Shown: positions 17,624 through 26,856 of the stretch, in pieces
Layout of the letters: each line of letters starts with the position of its first letter
Numbering within the stretch: position 1 is the first letter of the stretch
The notes under the pieces: generated by a model
What the model saw: the letters and a program-made list of their open reading frames with translations, nothing else
What the model was told of the DNA's origin: nothing
The model's database searches: none
NCBI RefSeq assembly: GCF_004307455.1
Contig: NZ_SEWX01000002.1
Location: 353,075-417,074, forward strand
Direction of reading: 5' to 3'
DNA from: Aquirufa nivalisilvae
GTDB lineage: Bacteria > Bacteroidota > Bacteroidia > Cytophagales > Spirosomataceae
Length of the DNA stretch: 64,000 nt
Position numbers and translations under genes: made by a program

Positions 17624-18586
17624 ATGAATAGAAAAATACGTGTAATAGTACTGGCCTTGAGCGTTGGGATTTGTCAAATAGGAATAGGTCAACAATTGAA
17701 ATCATACCGACAAATCATTCCTAATTCTACCGTGGCTTTTGATATGCAGGCTATTCCTGCGGGTAATTTAGTATTAGGTAGTCCAAGTACAGAGGTTGGG
17801 AGGAATACTGATGAAGGGCCGCAACAAAAATTGAGCATGGAAGCATTTTGGATGGGAAAGACCGAAGTGACGTATGATGAATACCAATTGTTTTTTGAAG
17901 AGGATCGTGATCCGGCGCCAAAACCAGCCAAGGAAGGGCCAGATGCCATTACACGTCCAAGTCCACCTTACATTGATTTTACATTAGGTATGGGAAAAGT
18001 TGGTGGGTTTCCAGCGAACTCCATGCAGCATTTTGCTGCGCTCATGTATTGTAAATGGTTATATGCCAAAACCCAAATATTTTACCGTTTGCCTACGGAG
18101 GCAGAATGGGAATATGCTTGTCGAGCTGGTGGAAAAGGAGCTTATTCTTCCCTCAGTGCCAATGAGAAATTAGAAGATTATGCTTGGATTGCTTCCAATT
18201 CTGGAGATAAGTATCATTTAGTAGCTCAGAAAAAGCCCAATGCTTGGGGATTACATGATATGATTGGGAATGTGCATGAATGGGTATTGGATCATTATGA
18301 ACCAGCTTATTCTGCTAATAAGAAAGCTCATCAAGCAATATTCAAAGATAAGTATGCGGATGCAATCGTGAGAGGAGGAAGTTATCGTGATGAGGCTAGC
18401 TTGGCCCGAAGTGCCAGTAGGTTGGCGGCGGATCCTGTTTGGAACAGAAGAGATCCTCAAGAACCTAAGAGTAAATGGTGGAATGCGGATGCTCCGTTTG
18501 TGGGTTTTCGTATCATGCGACCAGCCAAGCAGCCAAGCCCTGAAGAAGTGCGGGCATTTTTTGATCAGTATTTAAAAGATTATTAA
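17624..18586 (+). CDS. Exported FGE/SUMF1-fold protein (formylglycine-generating enzyme family)
   Basis: A 320-aa protein with signal peptide ending GIGQ near residue 23. The FGE-sulfatase domain spans about 38-305: IPAGNLVLGSP, WMGKTEVTYDEY, YRLPTEAEWEYACRAGG, GNVHEWVLD, VRGGSYRDE and FVGFRIMR. The C-terminal motif that in true sulfatase activators holds a Cys pair reads LARSASRLAAD here, with no Cys, so it is unlikely to make formylglycine. It resembles the GldK/GldJ-type family use of this fold in Bacteroidota, but it is shorter and no gliding genes are nearby. Its position after apbE and before the Gfo/Idh/MocA gene suggests one operon. Confidence 0.82.
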   Translation: MNRKIRVIVLALSVGICQIGIGQQLKSYRQIIPNSTVAFDMQAIPAGNLVLGSPSTEVGRNTDEGPQQKLSMEAFWMGKTEVTYDEYQLFFEEDRDPAPKPAKEGPDAITRPSPPYIDFTLGMGKVGGFPANSMQHFAALMYCKWLYAKTQIFYRLPTEAEWEYACRAGGKGAYSSLSANEKLEDYAWIASNSGDKYHLVAQKKPNAWGLHDMIGNVHEWVLDHYEPAYSANKKAHQAIFKDKYADAIVRGGSYRDEASLARSASRLAADPVWNRRDPQEPKSKWWNADAPFVGFRIMRPAKQPSPEEVRAFFDQYLKDY

Positions 18587-18611
18587 CCTTCAAAATATAT
18601 ACCTAATTAAC

Positions 18612-19961
18612 ATGAAAAATTCACGTAGAGAATTCATTGTTCAGTCTAGTCTGGGAGCTGGAGCTTTGTTAGCGGCACCGCTAGTGGCTCAGGCTAATCC
18701 AGGGGTAAGTTTTAGCCAAAGTTTGGTAGGAGACACCTTAAAAGTAGCTTTAATTGGTTGTGGTGGTCGAGGTACAGGAGCTATCATTCAGGCTTTGAGT
18801 ACAAAAGAAAATATTCAGTTGGTAGCTATGGCAGATGCCTTTAAAGATCGATTGGATGATTGTTATAAGAGTGTGATGAATTCCCGTGCCAAAGATACTT
18901 CGGCTAAAGCTGTGCCCGTGAATCAGAAAGTTAATGTTCCTGAAGATCATAAATTCGTGGGTTTTGATGCCTATAAGCAAGCAATGGCCTTGGCAGATGT
19001 GGTGATTTTGACGACTCCTCCAGGTTTTCGTCCCTACCATTTCGAGGAGGCTGTTCGTTTAGGAAAGCAAATTTTCATGGAAAAACCGGTGGCAACTGAC
19101 CCAGCGGGTATCCAACGTGTTTTGGCAGCAGCTAAAATAGCCAAAGAGAAGAAATTAAACGTGGTAGTGGGTTTACAGCGTCATTATCAAAATTCATACC
19201 GTGATTTGATGAAACGTGTGCAGGACGGACAAATCGGCGATGTTGTTTCAGCTTCTTGTTGGTGGAATAATGACGGTGTTTGGGTTAAACCACGTAAGGA
19301 TGGACAGACCGAGATGGAATACCAAATGAGAAACTGGTATTATTTCAATTGGATTTGTGGCGATCATATTACCGAGCAACATATTCACAATATTGATGTA
19401 ATCAACTGGGCGAAAAACGGTTATCCTGTTAGAGCAAGAGGAACGGGTGGAAGAGAAGTGAGAAAAGGGAAAGATTATGGTGAAATCTTTGATCACCATA
19501 TCGTAGAATTTGAATATGCTGATGGAACTATTTTGAATAGCCAATGCCGTCATATTCCTGGTACCTGGACTAAAGTCGACGAACATTTGATTGGAACGAA
19601 AGGAAAAGTGCTTTTTGATTCTGCCAAAATTTTGGATTTGAAGGGAAATGTGAATTATGCTTTTGACAAAAAGACAAAAGAGAATAATCCATATCAAACC
19701 GAGCATGATGAATTGTGGGCCACAGTAGCAGCGGGAGAATACAAATTTGCGGATGCTGAAAATGGGGCATATTCCACCATGACTTCTATTTTAGGAAGGA
19801 TGGCTACCTATTCAGGACAGATTATCGAATGGGACAAAGCCATTAACTCTGGGATCAATATTGCACCAAGTCGCTTTGCTTGGGATGCAGATATGCCCTT
19901 GAAGCCAGATGCGAATGGTTTGTACCCAGTAGCAGTGCCAGGAAAAACCAAGTATTTTTAA
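18612..19961 (+). CDS. Tat-exported Gfo/Idh/MocA-family oxidoreductase
   Basis: A 449-aa protein with a twin-arginine signal (SRREFIVQSS, then a hydrophobic stretch ending AQA). The Rossmann motif VALIGCGGRGTG lies near residue 48, EKPVATDP is the usual second motif with the catalytic Lys, and the catalytic-domain stretch EQHIHNIDVINW follows. Such exported, NAD(P)-preloaded dehydrogenases are common in Bacteroidota and usually act on sugars or inositols in the periplasm; the substrate is not deducible. The start follows the FGE gene by 25 bp. The last gene before the nuo cluster. Confidence 0.88.
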   Translation: MKNSRREFIVQSSLGAGALLAAPLVAQANPGVSFSQSLVGDTLKVALIGCGGRGTGAIIQALSTKENIQLVAMADAFKDRLDDCYKSVMNSRAKDTSAKAVPVNQKVNVPEDHKFVGFDAYKQAMALADVVILTTPPGFRPYHFEEAVRLGKQIFMEKPVATDPAGIQRVLAAAKIAKEKKLNVVVGLQRHYQNSYRDLMKRVQDGQIGDVVSASCWWNNDGVWVKPRKDGQTEMEYQMRNWYYFNWICGDHITEQHIHNIDVINWAKNGYPVRARGTGGREVRKGKDYGEIFDHHIVEFEYADGTILNSQCRHIPGTWTKVDEHLIGTKGKVLFDSAKILDLKGNVNYAFDKKTKENNPYQTEHDELWATVAAGEYKFADAENGAYSTMTSILGRMATYSGQIIEWDKAINSGINIAPSRFAWDADMPLKPDANGLYPVAVPGKTKYF

Positions 19962-20026
19962 TAAAATAATCTTCAAAATTAGATTTTAGTGAGTAAATTG
20001 CCGCTTCAAATTTAGCGAAGTACAAG

Positions 20027-20395
20027 ATGAACTATCAACCTCAAGATTTTTTACCCATTTTCGTTCAATTAGCAGCGGCATTGGCTTTTATCGTATTGGT
20101 CATGGTCTTGACACATGCTTTAGGTCCCAAACGCCATTCTGCGAAAAAGGATGATTCTTTTGAGTGCGGTATTGAGTCCATTGGAGATGCCCGTACACCG
20201 ATTTCGGTGAAGTACTTCTTGGTTGCCATATTGTTCGTTTTGTTTGATTTGGAGATTGTATTTATGTACCCTTGGGCAGTGAATTTTAAGCAATTAGCAT
20301 GGAATGGATTTTATGAAATGATCGTATTCATGGGCTTATTATTAGCTGGATTTATCTACGTAATTAAAAAAGGTATTTTAACCTGGGAAAAATAA
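20027..20395 (+). CDS. nuoA: NADH-quinone oxidoreductase subunit A
   Basis: A 122-aa membrane subunit of complex I with three transmembrane helices. The loop KRHSAKKDDSFECGIESIG contains the conserved Cys-Gly-x-Glu, and VKYFLVAILFVLFDLEIVF holds the conserved acidic pair in TM2. First gene of the nuo cluster; 65 bp separate it from the Gfo/Idh/MocA gene. I could not find a consensus promoter in this gap, so the promoter may be non-standard or lie further upstream. Confidence 0.95.
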   Translation: MNYQPQDFLPIFVQLAAALAFIVLVMVLTHALGPKRHSAKKDDSFECGIESIGDARTPISVKYFLVAILFVLFDLEIVFMYPWAVNFKQLAWNGFYEMIVFMGLLLAGFIYVIKKGILTWEK

Positions 20396-20444
20396 ACATT
20401 TAGCTTTTTGCTGGGTTTATTTTTAATAGAAAAGAAGATTATAT

Positions 20445-20993
20445 ATGAGTGATGCAAAAATTAATATCGTAGAAGCGCCGGCAGGTTTAGAGGGTCAGGG
20501 ATTTTTTGCTACCAGTTTAGATTCATTAGTAGGGATGGCTAGAGCGAATTCGCTCTGGCCTTTGCCTTTTGCTACATCTTGCTGCGGTATTGAATTCATG
20601 TCTACTATGGCTTCTCACTATGACATTGGTCGTTTTGGTGCAGAGCGTTTGAGTTTTTCTGCGCGACAAGCTGACGTGTTGATGGTGATGGGAACGATAG
20701 CTAAGAAAATGGCTCCTGTGGTAAAACAAGTGTATTTGCAAATGGCAGAACCTCGTTGGGTTTTATCGGTTGGAGCTTGTGCTTGTTCTGGAGGTATTTT
20801 TGATACTTACTCGGTATTACAGGGGATTGACCGTATTATTCCGGTTGACGTATACGTACCAGGTTGTCCTCCTCGTCCAGAGCAAATTTTAGATGGTTTT
20901 ATGCAAATCCAAGAGTTAGCAAAAAATGAGTCTATTCGTCGTAGAAACCAACCAGAGTATAAAGCTTTGTTGGAATCATATGGTATTGAATAA
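20445..20993 (+). CDS. nuoB: NADH-quinone oxidoreductase subunit B
   Basis: Carries cluster N2, the last iron-sulfur centre before quinone. The 182-aa protein has the ligand set C46-C47, C112 and C141, spaced exactly as in characterised NuoB proteins (SCCGIEF, GACACSGG, PGCPPRPEQ). Second in the nuo operon, 11 bp before nuoC. Confidence 0.97.
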   Translation: MSDAKINIVEAPAGLEGQGFFATSLDSLVGMARANSLWPLPFATSCCGIEFMSTMASHYDIGRFGAERLSFSARQADVLMVMGTIAKKMAPVVKQVYLQMAEPRWVLSVGACACSGGIFDTYSVLQGIDRIIPVDVYVPGCPPRPEQILDGFMQIQELAKNESIRRRNQPEYKALLESYGIE

Positions 20994-21004
20994 GTAAATC
21001 GAGC

Positions 21005-21514
21005 ATGGAAAACGTGAGTAATCAACAAATTATAGATGCCTTGCAAGGGCAATTCGGTGAGGAAGCCATTTATGGAATCGCTGAATCCCATGGAATCTTA
21101 CAAGTAACTACAGAAGTAGAACACATCGTTCCGATGCTTCATTTTCTTTATCAACATCCGGTATTGAAGTTTCAGTTTTTGACAGATTTGGCGGGAATTC
21201 ATTTTCCTGAGGCAAAAGGACAAGAATTGGGGGTTATATACCATTTGCACAGCTTAGAGAATAACGTGCGTTTGTGGATCAAGATTTATGTGCCGATTGA
21301 AAAACCGGAAGTTCCTACCGTGACAGGCTTATTTGCTACTGCCAACTGGATGGAGCGTGAAGCCTTTGATTTTTACGGCATTATTTTTGAAGGTCACCCG
21401 AATTTGATTCGTATTTTGAACGTAGAGGATATGGATTACCATCCGATGCGCAAGGAATATCCATTGGAGGATGCCACCCGTCACGATAAAATAGATGAAT
21501 TATTTGGTAGATAA
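21005..21514 (+). CDS. nuoC: NADH-quinone oxidoreductase subunit C
   Basis: A 169-aa peripheral-arm subunit (30-kDa family). The signature ANWMEREAFDFYGIIFEGHPNL is present (broken here: ANWMEREAFD, then FYGIIFEGHPN), followed by the RKEYPLE C-terminal motif. It helps form the quinone module with NuoB and NuoD. Separate from nuoD, not fused. Confidence 0.95.
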   Translation: MENVSNQQIIDALQGQFGEEAIYGIAESHGILQVTTEVEHIVPMLHFLYQHPVLKFQFLTDLAGIHFPEAKGQELGVIYHLHSLENNVRLWIKIYVPIEKPEVPTVTGLFATANWMEREAFDFYGIIFEGHPNLIRILNVEDMDYHPMRKEYPLEDATRHDKIDELFGR

Positions 21515-21535
21515 TCTACCTTCAACGAGCGAAAC

Positions 21536-22771
21536 ATGTCTGAAGTAGCATTAGTAAATAACCCCAACGTAGGTCTAGATAAGACGCCTAAAAGCGGACC
21601 TTATGTAAACGAGTTGACAACCCTAAATTTAGGGCCTACCCACCCAGCCACTCACGGTATTTTTCAAAATATCTTGACGATGGATGGGGAAACAATCGTG
21701 GATGCCGAACAAACGGTGGGATATATTCACCGTGCATTTGAAAAAATTGCAGAACGTCGTCCATTCTATCAAATAACGACCTTAACAGACCGCATGAATT
21801 ACTGTTCAGCACCTATCAATAATATGGGCTGGCACATGACGGTAGAGAAATTATTAGGAATCGAAGTTCCTAAGCGCGCGCAATACATTCGTGTCATCAT
21901 GATGGAATTGGCTCGTTTAGCAGATCATATTATTTGTAACTCCATTTTGGCCGTAGATACGGGAGCCTTGACTGGTTTCTTGTATGTATACCAATGGAGA
22001 GAGTTTATTTATGAGATTTACGAGGAGCTTTGCGGAGCTCGTTTAACGACAAACATGGGTCGTTTTGGTGGTATGGAAAGGGATTTGAGCCCAGTTGCCA
22101 TTGAGAAAATCAAAAAAATATTGGCGGAGTTGCCAGCTGCTTTGAAGGAATTCGAGAGTATGGTGGTTCGCAATCGTATCTTCATGGATCGTACTCAAAA
22201 CGTGGGTGCTATTTCAGCGGAACGTGCGTTAAACTATGGTTTTACAGGCCCTAATTTACGTGCTGCGGGTGTGGATTATGACGTTCGTTCATTGAATCCT
22301 TACTCGTCGTATGAAGATTTTGATTTTGAAATTCCTGTAGGAACTAAAGGTGATACCTACGATCGTTTCTTAGTACGTGAAGAGGAAATGTGGCAGAGTT
22401 TACGCATCATTCAGCAGGCAATGGATAATTTGCCAGAAGGACCTTACCATGCAGATGCACCGCATTATTATTTGCCTCCCAAGCAAGAGGTTTACCGTAA
22501 CATGGAAGCATTGATTTACCATTTCAAAATTGTGATGGGAGAAATTGATGCACCTGTTGGAGAGGTTTATCATTCTGTAGAGGGTGGTAATGGAGAATTG
22601 GGATTCTATTTGGTTTCGGATGGAGGACGTACCCCATATCGTTTGAAGTTCCGTAGACCTGGATATATATATTACCAAGCATTCCCAGAGATGATTAAAG
22701 GTTCGACTTTATCTGATGCCATTGTGACGATGTCATCGATGAACGTGATTGCAGGTGAGTTAGATACATAA
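21536..22771 (+). CDS. nuoD: NADH-quinone oxidoreductase subunit D
   Basis: The 411-aa 49-kDa subunit, which lines the quinone pocket. Motifs include GPTHPATHG near the N-terminus, YIHRAFEKIAERR, DRMNYCSAP, and the C-terminal RPGYIYYQAFPEMIKG with the family's DAIVTMSSMNVIAGELD end. The nuoE start is 3 bp after the stop. Confidence 0.97.
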   Translation: MSEVALVNNPNVGLDKTPKSGPYVNELTTLNLGPTHPATHGIFQNILTMDGETIVDAEQTVGYIHRAFEKIAERRPFYQITTLTDRMNYCSAPINNMGWHMTVEKLLGIEVPKRAQYIRVIMMELARLADHIICNSILAVDTGALTGFLYVYQWREFIYEIYEELCGARLTTNMGRFGGMERDLSPVAIEKIKKILAELPAALKEFESMVVRNRIFMDRTQNVGAISAERALNYGFTGPNLRAAGVDYDVRSLNPYSSYEDFDFEIPVGTKGDTYDRFLVREEEMWQSLRIIQQAMDNLPEGPYHADAPHYYLPPKQEVYRNMEALIYHFKIVMGEIDAPVGEVYHSVEGGNGELGFYLVSDGGRTPYRLKFRRPGYIYYQAFPEMIKGSTLSDAIVTMSSMNVIAGELDT

Positions 22772-22774
22772 TAC

Positions 22775-23269
22775 ATGGAAGGTAAGAATAACATCGTTTT
22801 CCCAGCAGAAACGCTGGAATTAGTGAAAAAAATCATTGCTCGTTACCCAGAAGGGAAACAGAAATCAGCACTTTTGCCCATTTTGCATTTGGCACAAGCT
22901 GAGTGGAGATGGTGTAGTCCAGAAGTGATGGATTATGTGGCTTCTTTGTTGTCCATCAAACCTATTGAGGTGTACGAAGTGGCAAGTTTTTATACCATGT
23001 TTCATTTGGAACCAGTAGGAGAACATGTCATTGAGTATTGTCGCACAGGTCCTTGTTGCCTAATGGGTGGTGTAGAAGTATATGACCACTTGAAAAAGCG
23101 TTTAGGTGTTGAGACCGGTGGAACATCGGCCGATGGAAAGTTTACTGTAAAAGAAGTAGAGTGTTTGGCAGCTTGTGGCTGGGGACCTGTATTTCAGATT
23201 CGCGAGAAGTTTTACATGCACTTGACGAAGGAGAAGGTAGATCAAATCATTGATGAATTAGGAAAATAA
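22775..23269 (+). CDS. nuoE: NADH-quinone oxidoreductase subunit E
   Basis: The 164-aa thioredoxin-fold subunit holding [2Fe-2S] cluster N1a. Ligands are C89 and C94 in CRTGPC and C130 and C134 in ECLAACG, spaced as in known NuoE. Forms the NADH-dehydrogenase module with NuoF. Confidence 0.96.
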   Translation: MEGKNNIVFPAETLELVKKIIARYPEGKQKSALLPILHLAQAEWRWCSPEVMDYVASLLSIKPIEVYEVASFYTMFHLEPVGEHVIEYCRTGPCCLMGGVEVYDHLKKRLGVETGGTSADGKFTVKEVECLAACGWGPVFQIREKFYMHLTKEKVDQIIDELGK

Positions 23270-23275
23270 GCGAGG

Positions 23276-24616
23276 ATGAAGATATTAACCGAACATATTG
23301 AGGTACCAGGAATAGAAACGATCGATGTATTTCGTAAGCATGGTGGGTACCAAGCGGTAGAAAAAGCATTGAAAAAAATGACTCCTGATGAAGTTACTGA
23401 AGAAGTAAAAAAATCAGGATTGCGTGGTCGTGGTGGGGCAGGATTCCCCGTGGGAATGAAGTGGTCATTTTTGGCTAAACCAGAGGGTGTCCCTCGTTAT
23501 TTAGTTTGTAATGCCGATGAATCAGAGCCAGGTACTTTCAAAGATCATTATTTGATGTGGAAATCTCCTCATACCTTGATTGAAGGTATGATCGTTTCCA
23601 GTTTTGCTTTGGGAGCTAATACATCTTATATCTACGTTCGTGGAGAGTTGATGTATGTGATTCATATTTTAGAAAAAGCCATCCAAGAAGCCTATGATAA
23701 AGGTTTATTGGGTAAAAATATTTTAGGCTCAGGCTATGATTTGGACTTGTATGTTCAGTCGGGAGGCGGTGCTTATATTTGCGGTGAGGAAACAGCCTTA
23801 TTGGAGTCTTTGGAAGGGAAACGTGGTAATCCTCGTAATAAGCCTCCATTTCCAGCAGTAAAAGGATTGTGGCAATGCCCAACCGTGGTAAACAATGTAG
23901 AGTCTATTGCAGCAACTTCATGGATTGTGAACAACGGTGGTGATGCTTATGCACAGATTGGGGTAGGAAGAAGCACAGGGACTAAATTGATTTCGGCATC
24001 AGGACATATCCGCAAGCCAGGAGTATATGAAATTCCATTGGGAATTACGGTGGAGGATTTTATCTATTCAGATGAATGGTGCGGTGGTATTCGTGATGGA
24101 CATAAGTTAAAGGCTGTAGTTGCTGGAGGTTCTTCAGTGCCTATTTTACCAGCAGAAATGATCTTAACGACAGCAACTGGTGAGAAGCGATTAATGACGT
24201 ATGAGTCATTGTCTGACGGTGGTTTTGCTACAGGAACGATGTTAGGTTCAGGAGGATTTATTGTGATGGATGAAACGACTTGTATCGTTCATAATACATT
24301 GACCTTTGCTCGTTTTTATCATCATGAGTCTTGTGGACAATGTTCGCCATGTAGAGAAGGTACGGGTTGGATGGATAAAGTGATTAAGCGTATTGAATTA
24401 GGCCAAGGCCGAAAAGAAGATATTGATTTGTTAGTAGATGTTGCTAAGAAAATTGAAGGAAATACGATTTGTCCATTGGGAGATGCGGCCGCTTGGCCAG
24501 TATCTGCCGCGATTCGTCATTTTAGAGATGAGTTTGAATGGCATATTGAACATCCTGAATTAGCGACACAACCTGGAGCTGTTTATATGCGACCAGGAGC
24601 TAGCTGGTCTAATTAA
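23276..24616 (+). CDS. nuoF: NADH-quinone oxidoreductase subunit F
   Basis: The 446-aa NADH-oxidising subunit. It has the FMN/NADH site GLRGRGGAGFPVGMKW, the CNADESEPGTFKD stretch, GGGAYICGEETALLESLEG, and the N3 [4Fe-4S] ligands in ESCGQCSPCREG and NTICPLGDA. The stop is only 2 bp before the inserted glycosyltransferase gene. Confidence 0.97.
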   Translation: MKILTEHIEVPGIETIDVFRKHGGYQAVEKALKKMTPDEVTEEVKKSGLRGRGGAGFPVGMKWSFLAKPEGVPRYLVCNADESEPGTFKDHYLMWKSPHTLIEGMIVSSFALGANTSYIYVRGELMYVIHILEKAIQEAYDKGLLGKNILGSGYDLDLYVQSGGGAYICGEETALLESLEGKRGNPRNKPPFPAVKGLWQCPTVVNNVESIAATSWIVNNGGDAYAQIGVGRSTGTKLISASGHIRKPGVYEIPLGITVEDFIYSDEWCGGIRDGHKLKAVVAGGSSVPILPAEMILTTATGEKRLMTYESLSDGGFATGTMLGSGGFIVMDETTCIVHNTLTFARFYHHESCGQCSPCREGTGWMDKVIKRIELGQGRKEDIDLLVDVAKKIEGNTICPLGDAAAWPVSAAIRHFRDEFEWHIEHPELATQPGAVYMRPGASWSN

Positions 24617-24618
24617 AG

Positions 24619-25779
24619 ATGGGGGCCAAAATTCTTTTTGTTGGGCATGACGCTAACCGTGCGGGAGCACAATTGGTTCTATTGCATTGGCTTAAGGAAA
24701 ATGCGGCAAATGGCCATAAGGGTTATTTATTATTAGAAAAAGGAGGGGATTTATTAGCGACTTACCGGAAATATGCGGAAGTCTGGATTTGGAGGAGAGA
24801 GCACAATAAGTCGAGAAATATATTTAAAAAAATACCTTTTCTCAAAAGAGAGGAAAGTTCACCAGATCGGGAACCCAATAAAGCTGAAATCCAAGCCATG
24901 TTGAGCGATTTTCGCCAGCAAAAGTTTGATTTAATTTTAGGAAATACGGTAGCATCTTTATCCTTGATGCAACAGCTGACTTCCTTAAAAATAGCTTTTG
25001 GCGCTTATGTCCATGAATTGAAATTTTCTTGCGAGACGTATGCCTCGGAAAAAGATATGCAGTTTTTGGCGCAAAAAGTGAAGCATGTATATGCTGTTTC
25101 AGAGCAAGTGAAAGTATTGTTGAAGGAGAAATATGAGATTCCCTTTGAGAAATTGGATCTACTTCCTCCGGTAGCTGAATTGGCAAAAGCCAAATCTAGT
25201 TCATCTGAGCAGGTAAGAGAACAATTGAATATCCCAGCTTCTAGCCCTTTGGTCTTGGGTTGCGGATTAGCCGAATGGAGAAAAGGAACGGATGTCTTTA
25301 TCCGTGTAGCTAGACAAGTGATTCGCTTAAAACCCGAAGTTCATTTTGTTTGGTTAGGCATGGGAGATAATCTGTATTCAGCGGAACTCATAGAGGAAAA
25401 AGAGAAATGGGATATCAGTGCACAAGTGCATTTAATTCCTGCCAAAGCAGATACTAGAGCCTATTTTGAGGCTATGGATTTGTTTTTCTTGTCTTCTCGG
25501 GAGGATCCATTTCCTTTGGTAATGTTAGAAGCTGGCCACCAAGGTAAACCTGTGTTAGGGTTTAAGGAAAGTGGAGGCATTGCAGACTTCACACAGGGAC
25601 TAGAGGGTTTATTGGTAGATTATATGGATGAAGGTCAAATGGCGGATTTAATTGTACATTGGCTGAATACCTCGGAAATAGATCGATCAACGATAGGTGA
25701 AAAATTGAAAATTAGATCAACCCAATATACCGTAAAAGCCTTTATGGAGCGGTGGGCTGAATTAGAAAAAGATCTTTAA
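24619..25779 (+). CDS. GT4-type glycosyltransferase inside the nuo operon
   Basis: A 386-aa GT-B-fold protein. The N-terminal half has GHDANRAGAQLVLLHWL, a donor/acceptor pocket typical of GT4; the C-terminal half has LVLGCGLAEWRKGTDVFI, HFVWLGMGDN and the nucleotide-sugar stretch SREDPFPLVMLEAGHQGKPVL (split here after MLEAG). It has no membrane segment. Its ATG is 2 bp after nuoF and nuoG starts 40 bp after its stop, so it is transcribed with complex I although no link to respiration is known. Donor and acceptor are unknown. Base use looks like that of its neighbours. Confidence 0.85.
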   Translation: MGAKILFVGHDANRAGAQLVLLHWLKENAANGHKGYLLLEKGGDLLATYRKYAEVWIWRREHNKSRNIFKKIPFLKREESSPDREPNKAEIQAMLSDFRQQKFDLILGNTVASLSLMQQLTSLKIAFGAYVHELKFSCETYASEKDMQFLAQKVKHVYAVSEQVKVLLKEKYEIPFEKLDLLPPVAELAKAKSSSSEQVREQLNIPASSPLVLGCGLAEWRKGTDVFIRVARQVIRLKPEVHFVWLGMGDNLYSAELIEEKEKWDISAQVHLIPAKADTRAYFEAMDLFFLSSREDPFPLVMLEAGHQGKPVLGFKESGGIADFTQGLEGLLVDYMDEGQMADLIVHWLNTSEIDRSTIGEKLKIRSTQYTVKAFMERWAELEKDL

Positions 25780-25792
25780 TTGAACATGGATC

Positions 25793-25808
25793 AAGGGTCA
25801 AAACCCTT
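25793..25808 (+). promoter_or_regulatory. Small hairpin before nuoG
   Basis: AAGGGT (25793-25798) pairs with ACCCTT (25803-25808) around a CAAA loop, 11 nt before the nuoG start. No T-run follows. It could mark mRNA processing or tune translation between the glycosyltransferase gene and nuoG; this is inference. Confidence 0.35.
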
Positions 25809-25819
25809 AAAAATAAAAA

Positions 25820-26851
25820 ATGAAAGTAACAATTGATAACATCACTTTAGAGGTAGAACCAGGTACTACCATCATGCAGGCAGCAAGGATGATTGGTCCG
25901 GAGATTGCTCCGCCTGCTATGTGTTACTATGAACCTTTGAAAGGAACGGGTGGGAAATGCCGTGGTTGCTTAGTGAAAGTAACTGCTGGTTCTGAAAAAG
26001 ACCCTCGTCCTATGCCTAAATTAGTTCCTTCTTGTATCACTACGGTTCAAGATGGGATGATCGTTGAAAATACCATCAATGAGCAGGTATTGGAAACGAG
26101 AAAAGGTATTGTGGAGTTTTTATTGTTAAATCACCCCTTGGATTGCCCAGTTTGTGATCAAGCAGGAGAATGTCATTTACAGGATTTCTCCTTTGAGCAT
26201 GGCGTTTCAGCTACGCGTACTGTTGAAGATAGAAATACCTTTGATCCGGTAGATTTAGGCCCTTACATTAAACTAAACATGAATCGTTGTATTCTATGTT
26301 ACCGTTGTGTATATGCCGCTGATCAGTTGACCGAAGGCCGTGTTCATGGTGTTATGCACCGTGGTGACCACGCCGAAATTAGTACCTACATTGAGAAAGC
26401 AATTGATAATGATTTCTCTGGTAATGTAATTGACGTTTGTCCAGTAGGAGCATTAACTGATAGAACCTACCGATTCAAAAGCCGTGTTTGGTTCTCTAAA
26501 CCAGAAGATGCGCATTGCGACTGTGACAAATGCTCTGGAAATGTGACTTTATGGTATCGTGGAGATGAAGTTATCCGAGTAACTGGACGTAAAAATGAAT
26601 GGGGCGAAGTGAAAGAATTCATTTGCAATACTTGTCGTTTTGAGCGTAAGAAGACATCGGATTGGGTGATTGAAGGACCAACCAAAATAGCCCGTCATTC
26701 GGTTATTTCAGCCAATAAATATGGAGCTAATTTGATTCAACCTTCCTTTCCAATCAAGCAAGCAGCTTTGGAATATAAGTTGATTGACGATGATCGTGAT
26801 CGTAGTTTTTTACCTGCTAGAAAGAGTCTTCCCAGTTCAGAAAAGAAATAA
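25820..26851 (+). CDS. nuoG: NADH-quinone oxidoreductase subunit G, short form
   Basis: A 343-aa protein equal to the N-terminal iron-sulfur part of NuoG; the long molybdopterin-fold domain of classical NuoG is absent. Ligand sets visible: N1b C35, C47, C50, C72; N5 H105, C109, C112, C118; N4 C157, C160, C163, C207. A further Cys group (C233, C235, C238, C269, C272) lies where the extra N7 site of some NuoG proteins is found. To my knowledge the short form is usual in Bacteroidota, so I do not read it as a truncation. nuoH starts 5 bp after the stop. Confidence 0.9.
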   Translation: MKVTIDNITLEVEPGTTIMQAARMIGPEIAPPAMCYYEPLKGTGGKCRGCLVKVTAGSEKDPRPMPKLVPSCITTVQDGMIVENTINEQVLETRKGIVEFLLLNHPLDCPVCDQAGECHLQDFSFEHGVSATRTVEDRNTFDPVDLGPYIKLNMNRCILCYRCVYAADQLTEGRVHGVMHRGDHAEISTYIEKAIDNDFSGNVIDVCPVGALTDRTYRFKSRVWFSKPEDAHCDCDKCSGNVTLWYRGDEVIRVTGRKNEWGEVKEFICNTCRFERKKTSDWVIEGPTKIARHSVISANKYGANLIQPSFPIKQAALEYKLIDDDRDRSFLPARKSLPSSEKK

Positions 26852-26856
26852 TAATT

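Noticed and set aside
19248..19706. 152-aa minus-strand frame inside the Gfo/Idh/MocA gene
   Set aside because: Shadow frame with random composition; the plus-strand gene is complete across it.
25820..26851. nuoG truncated by mutation
   Set aside because: nuoH follows 5 bp after the stop with no leftover molybdopterin-domain sequence, and the short form is, as far as I know, usual in Bacteroidota.
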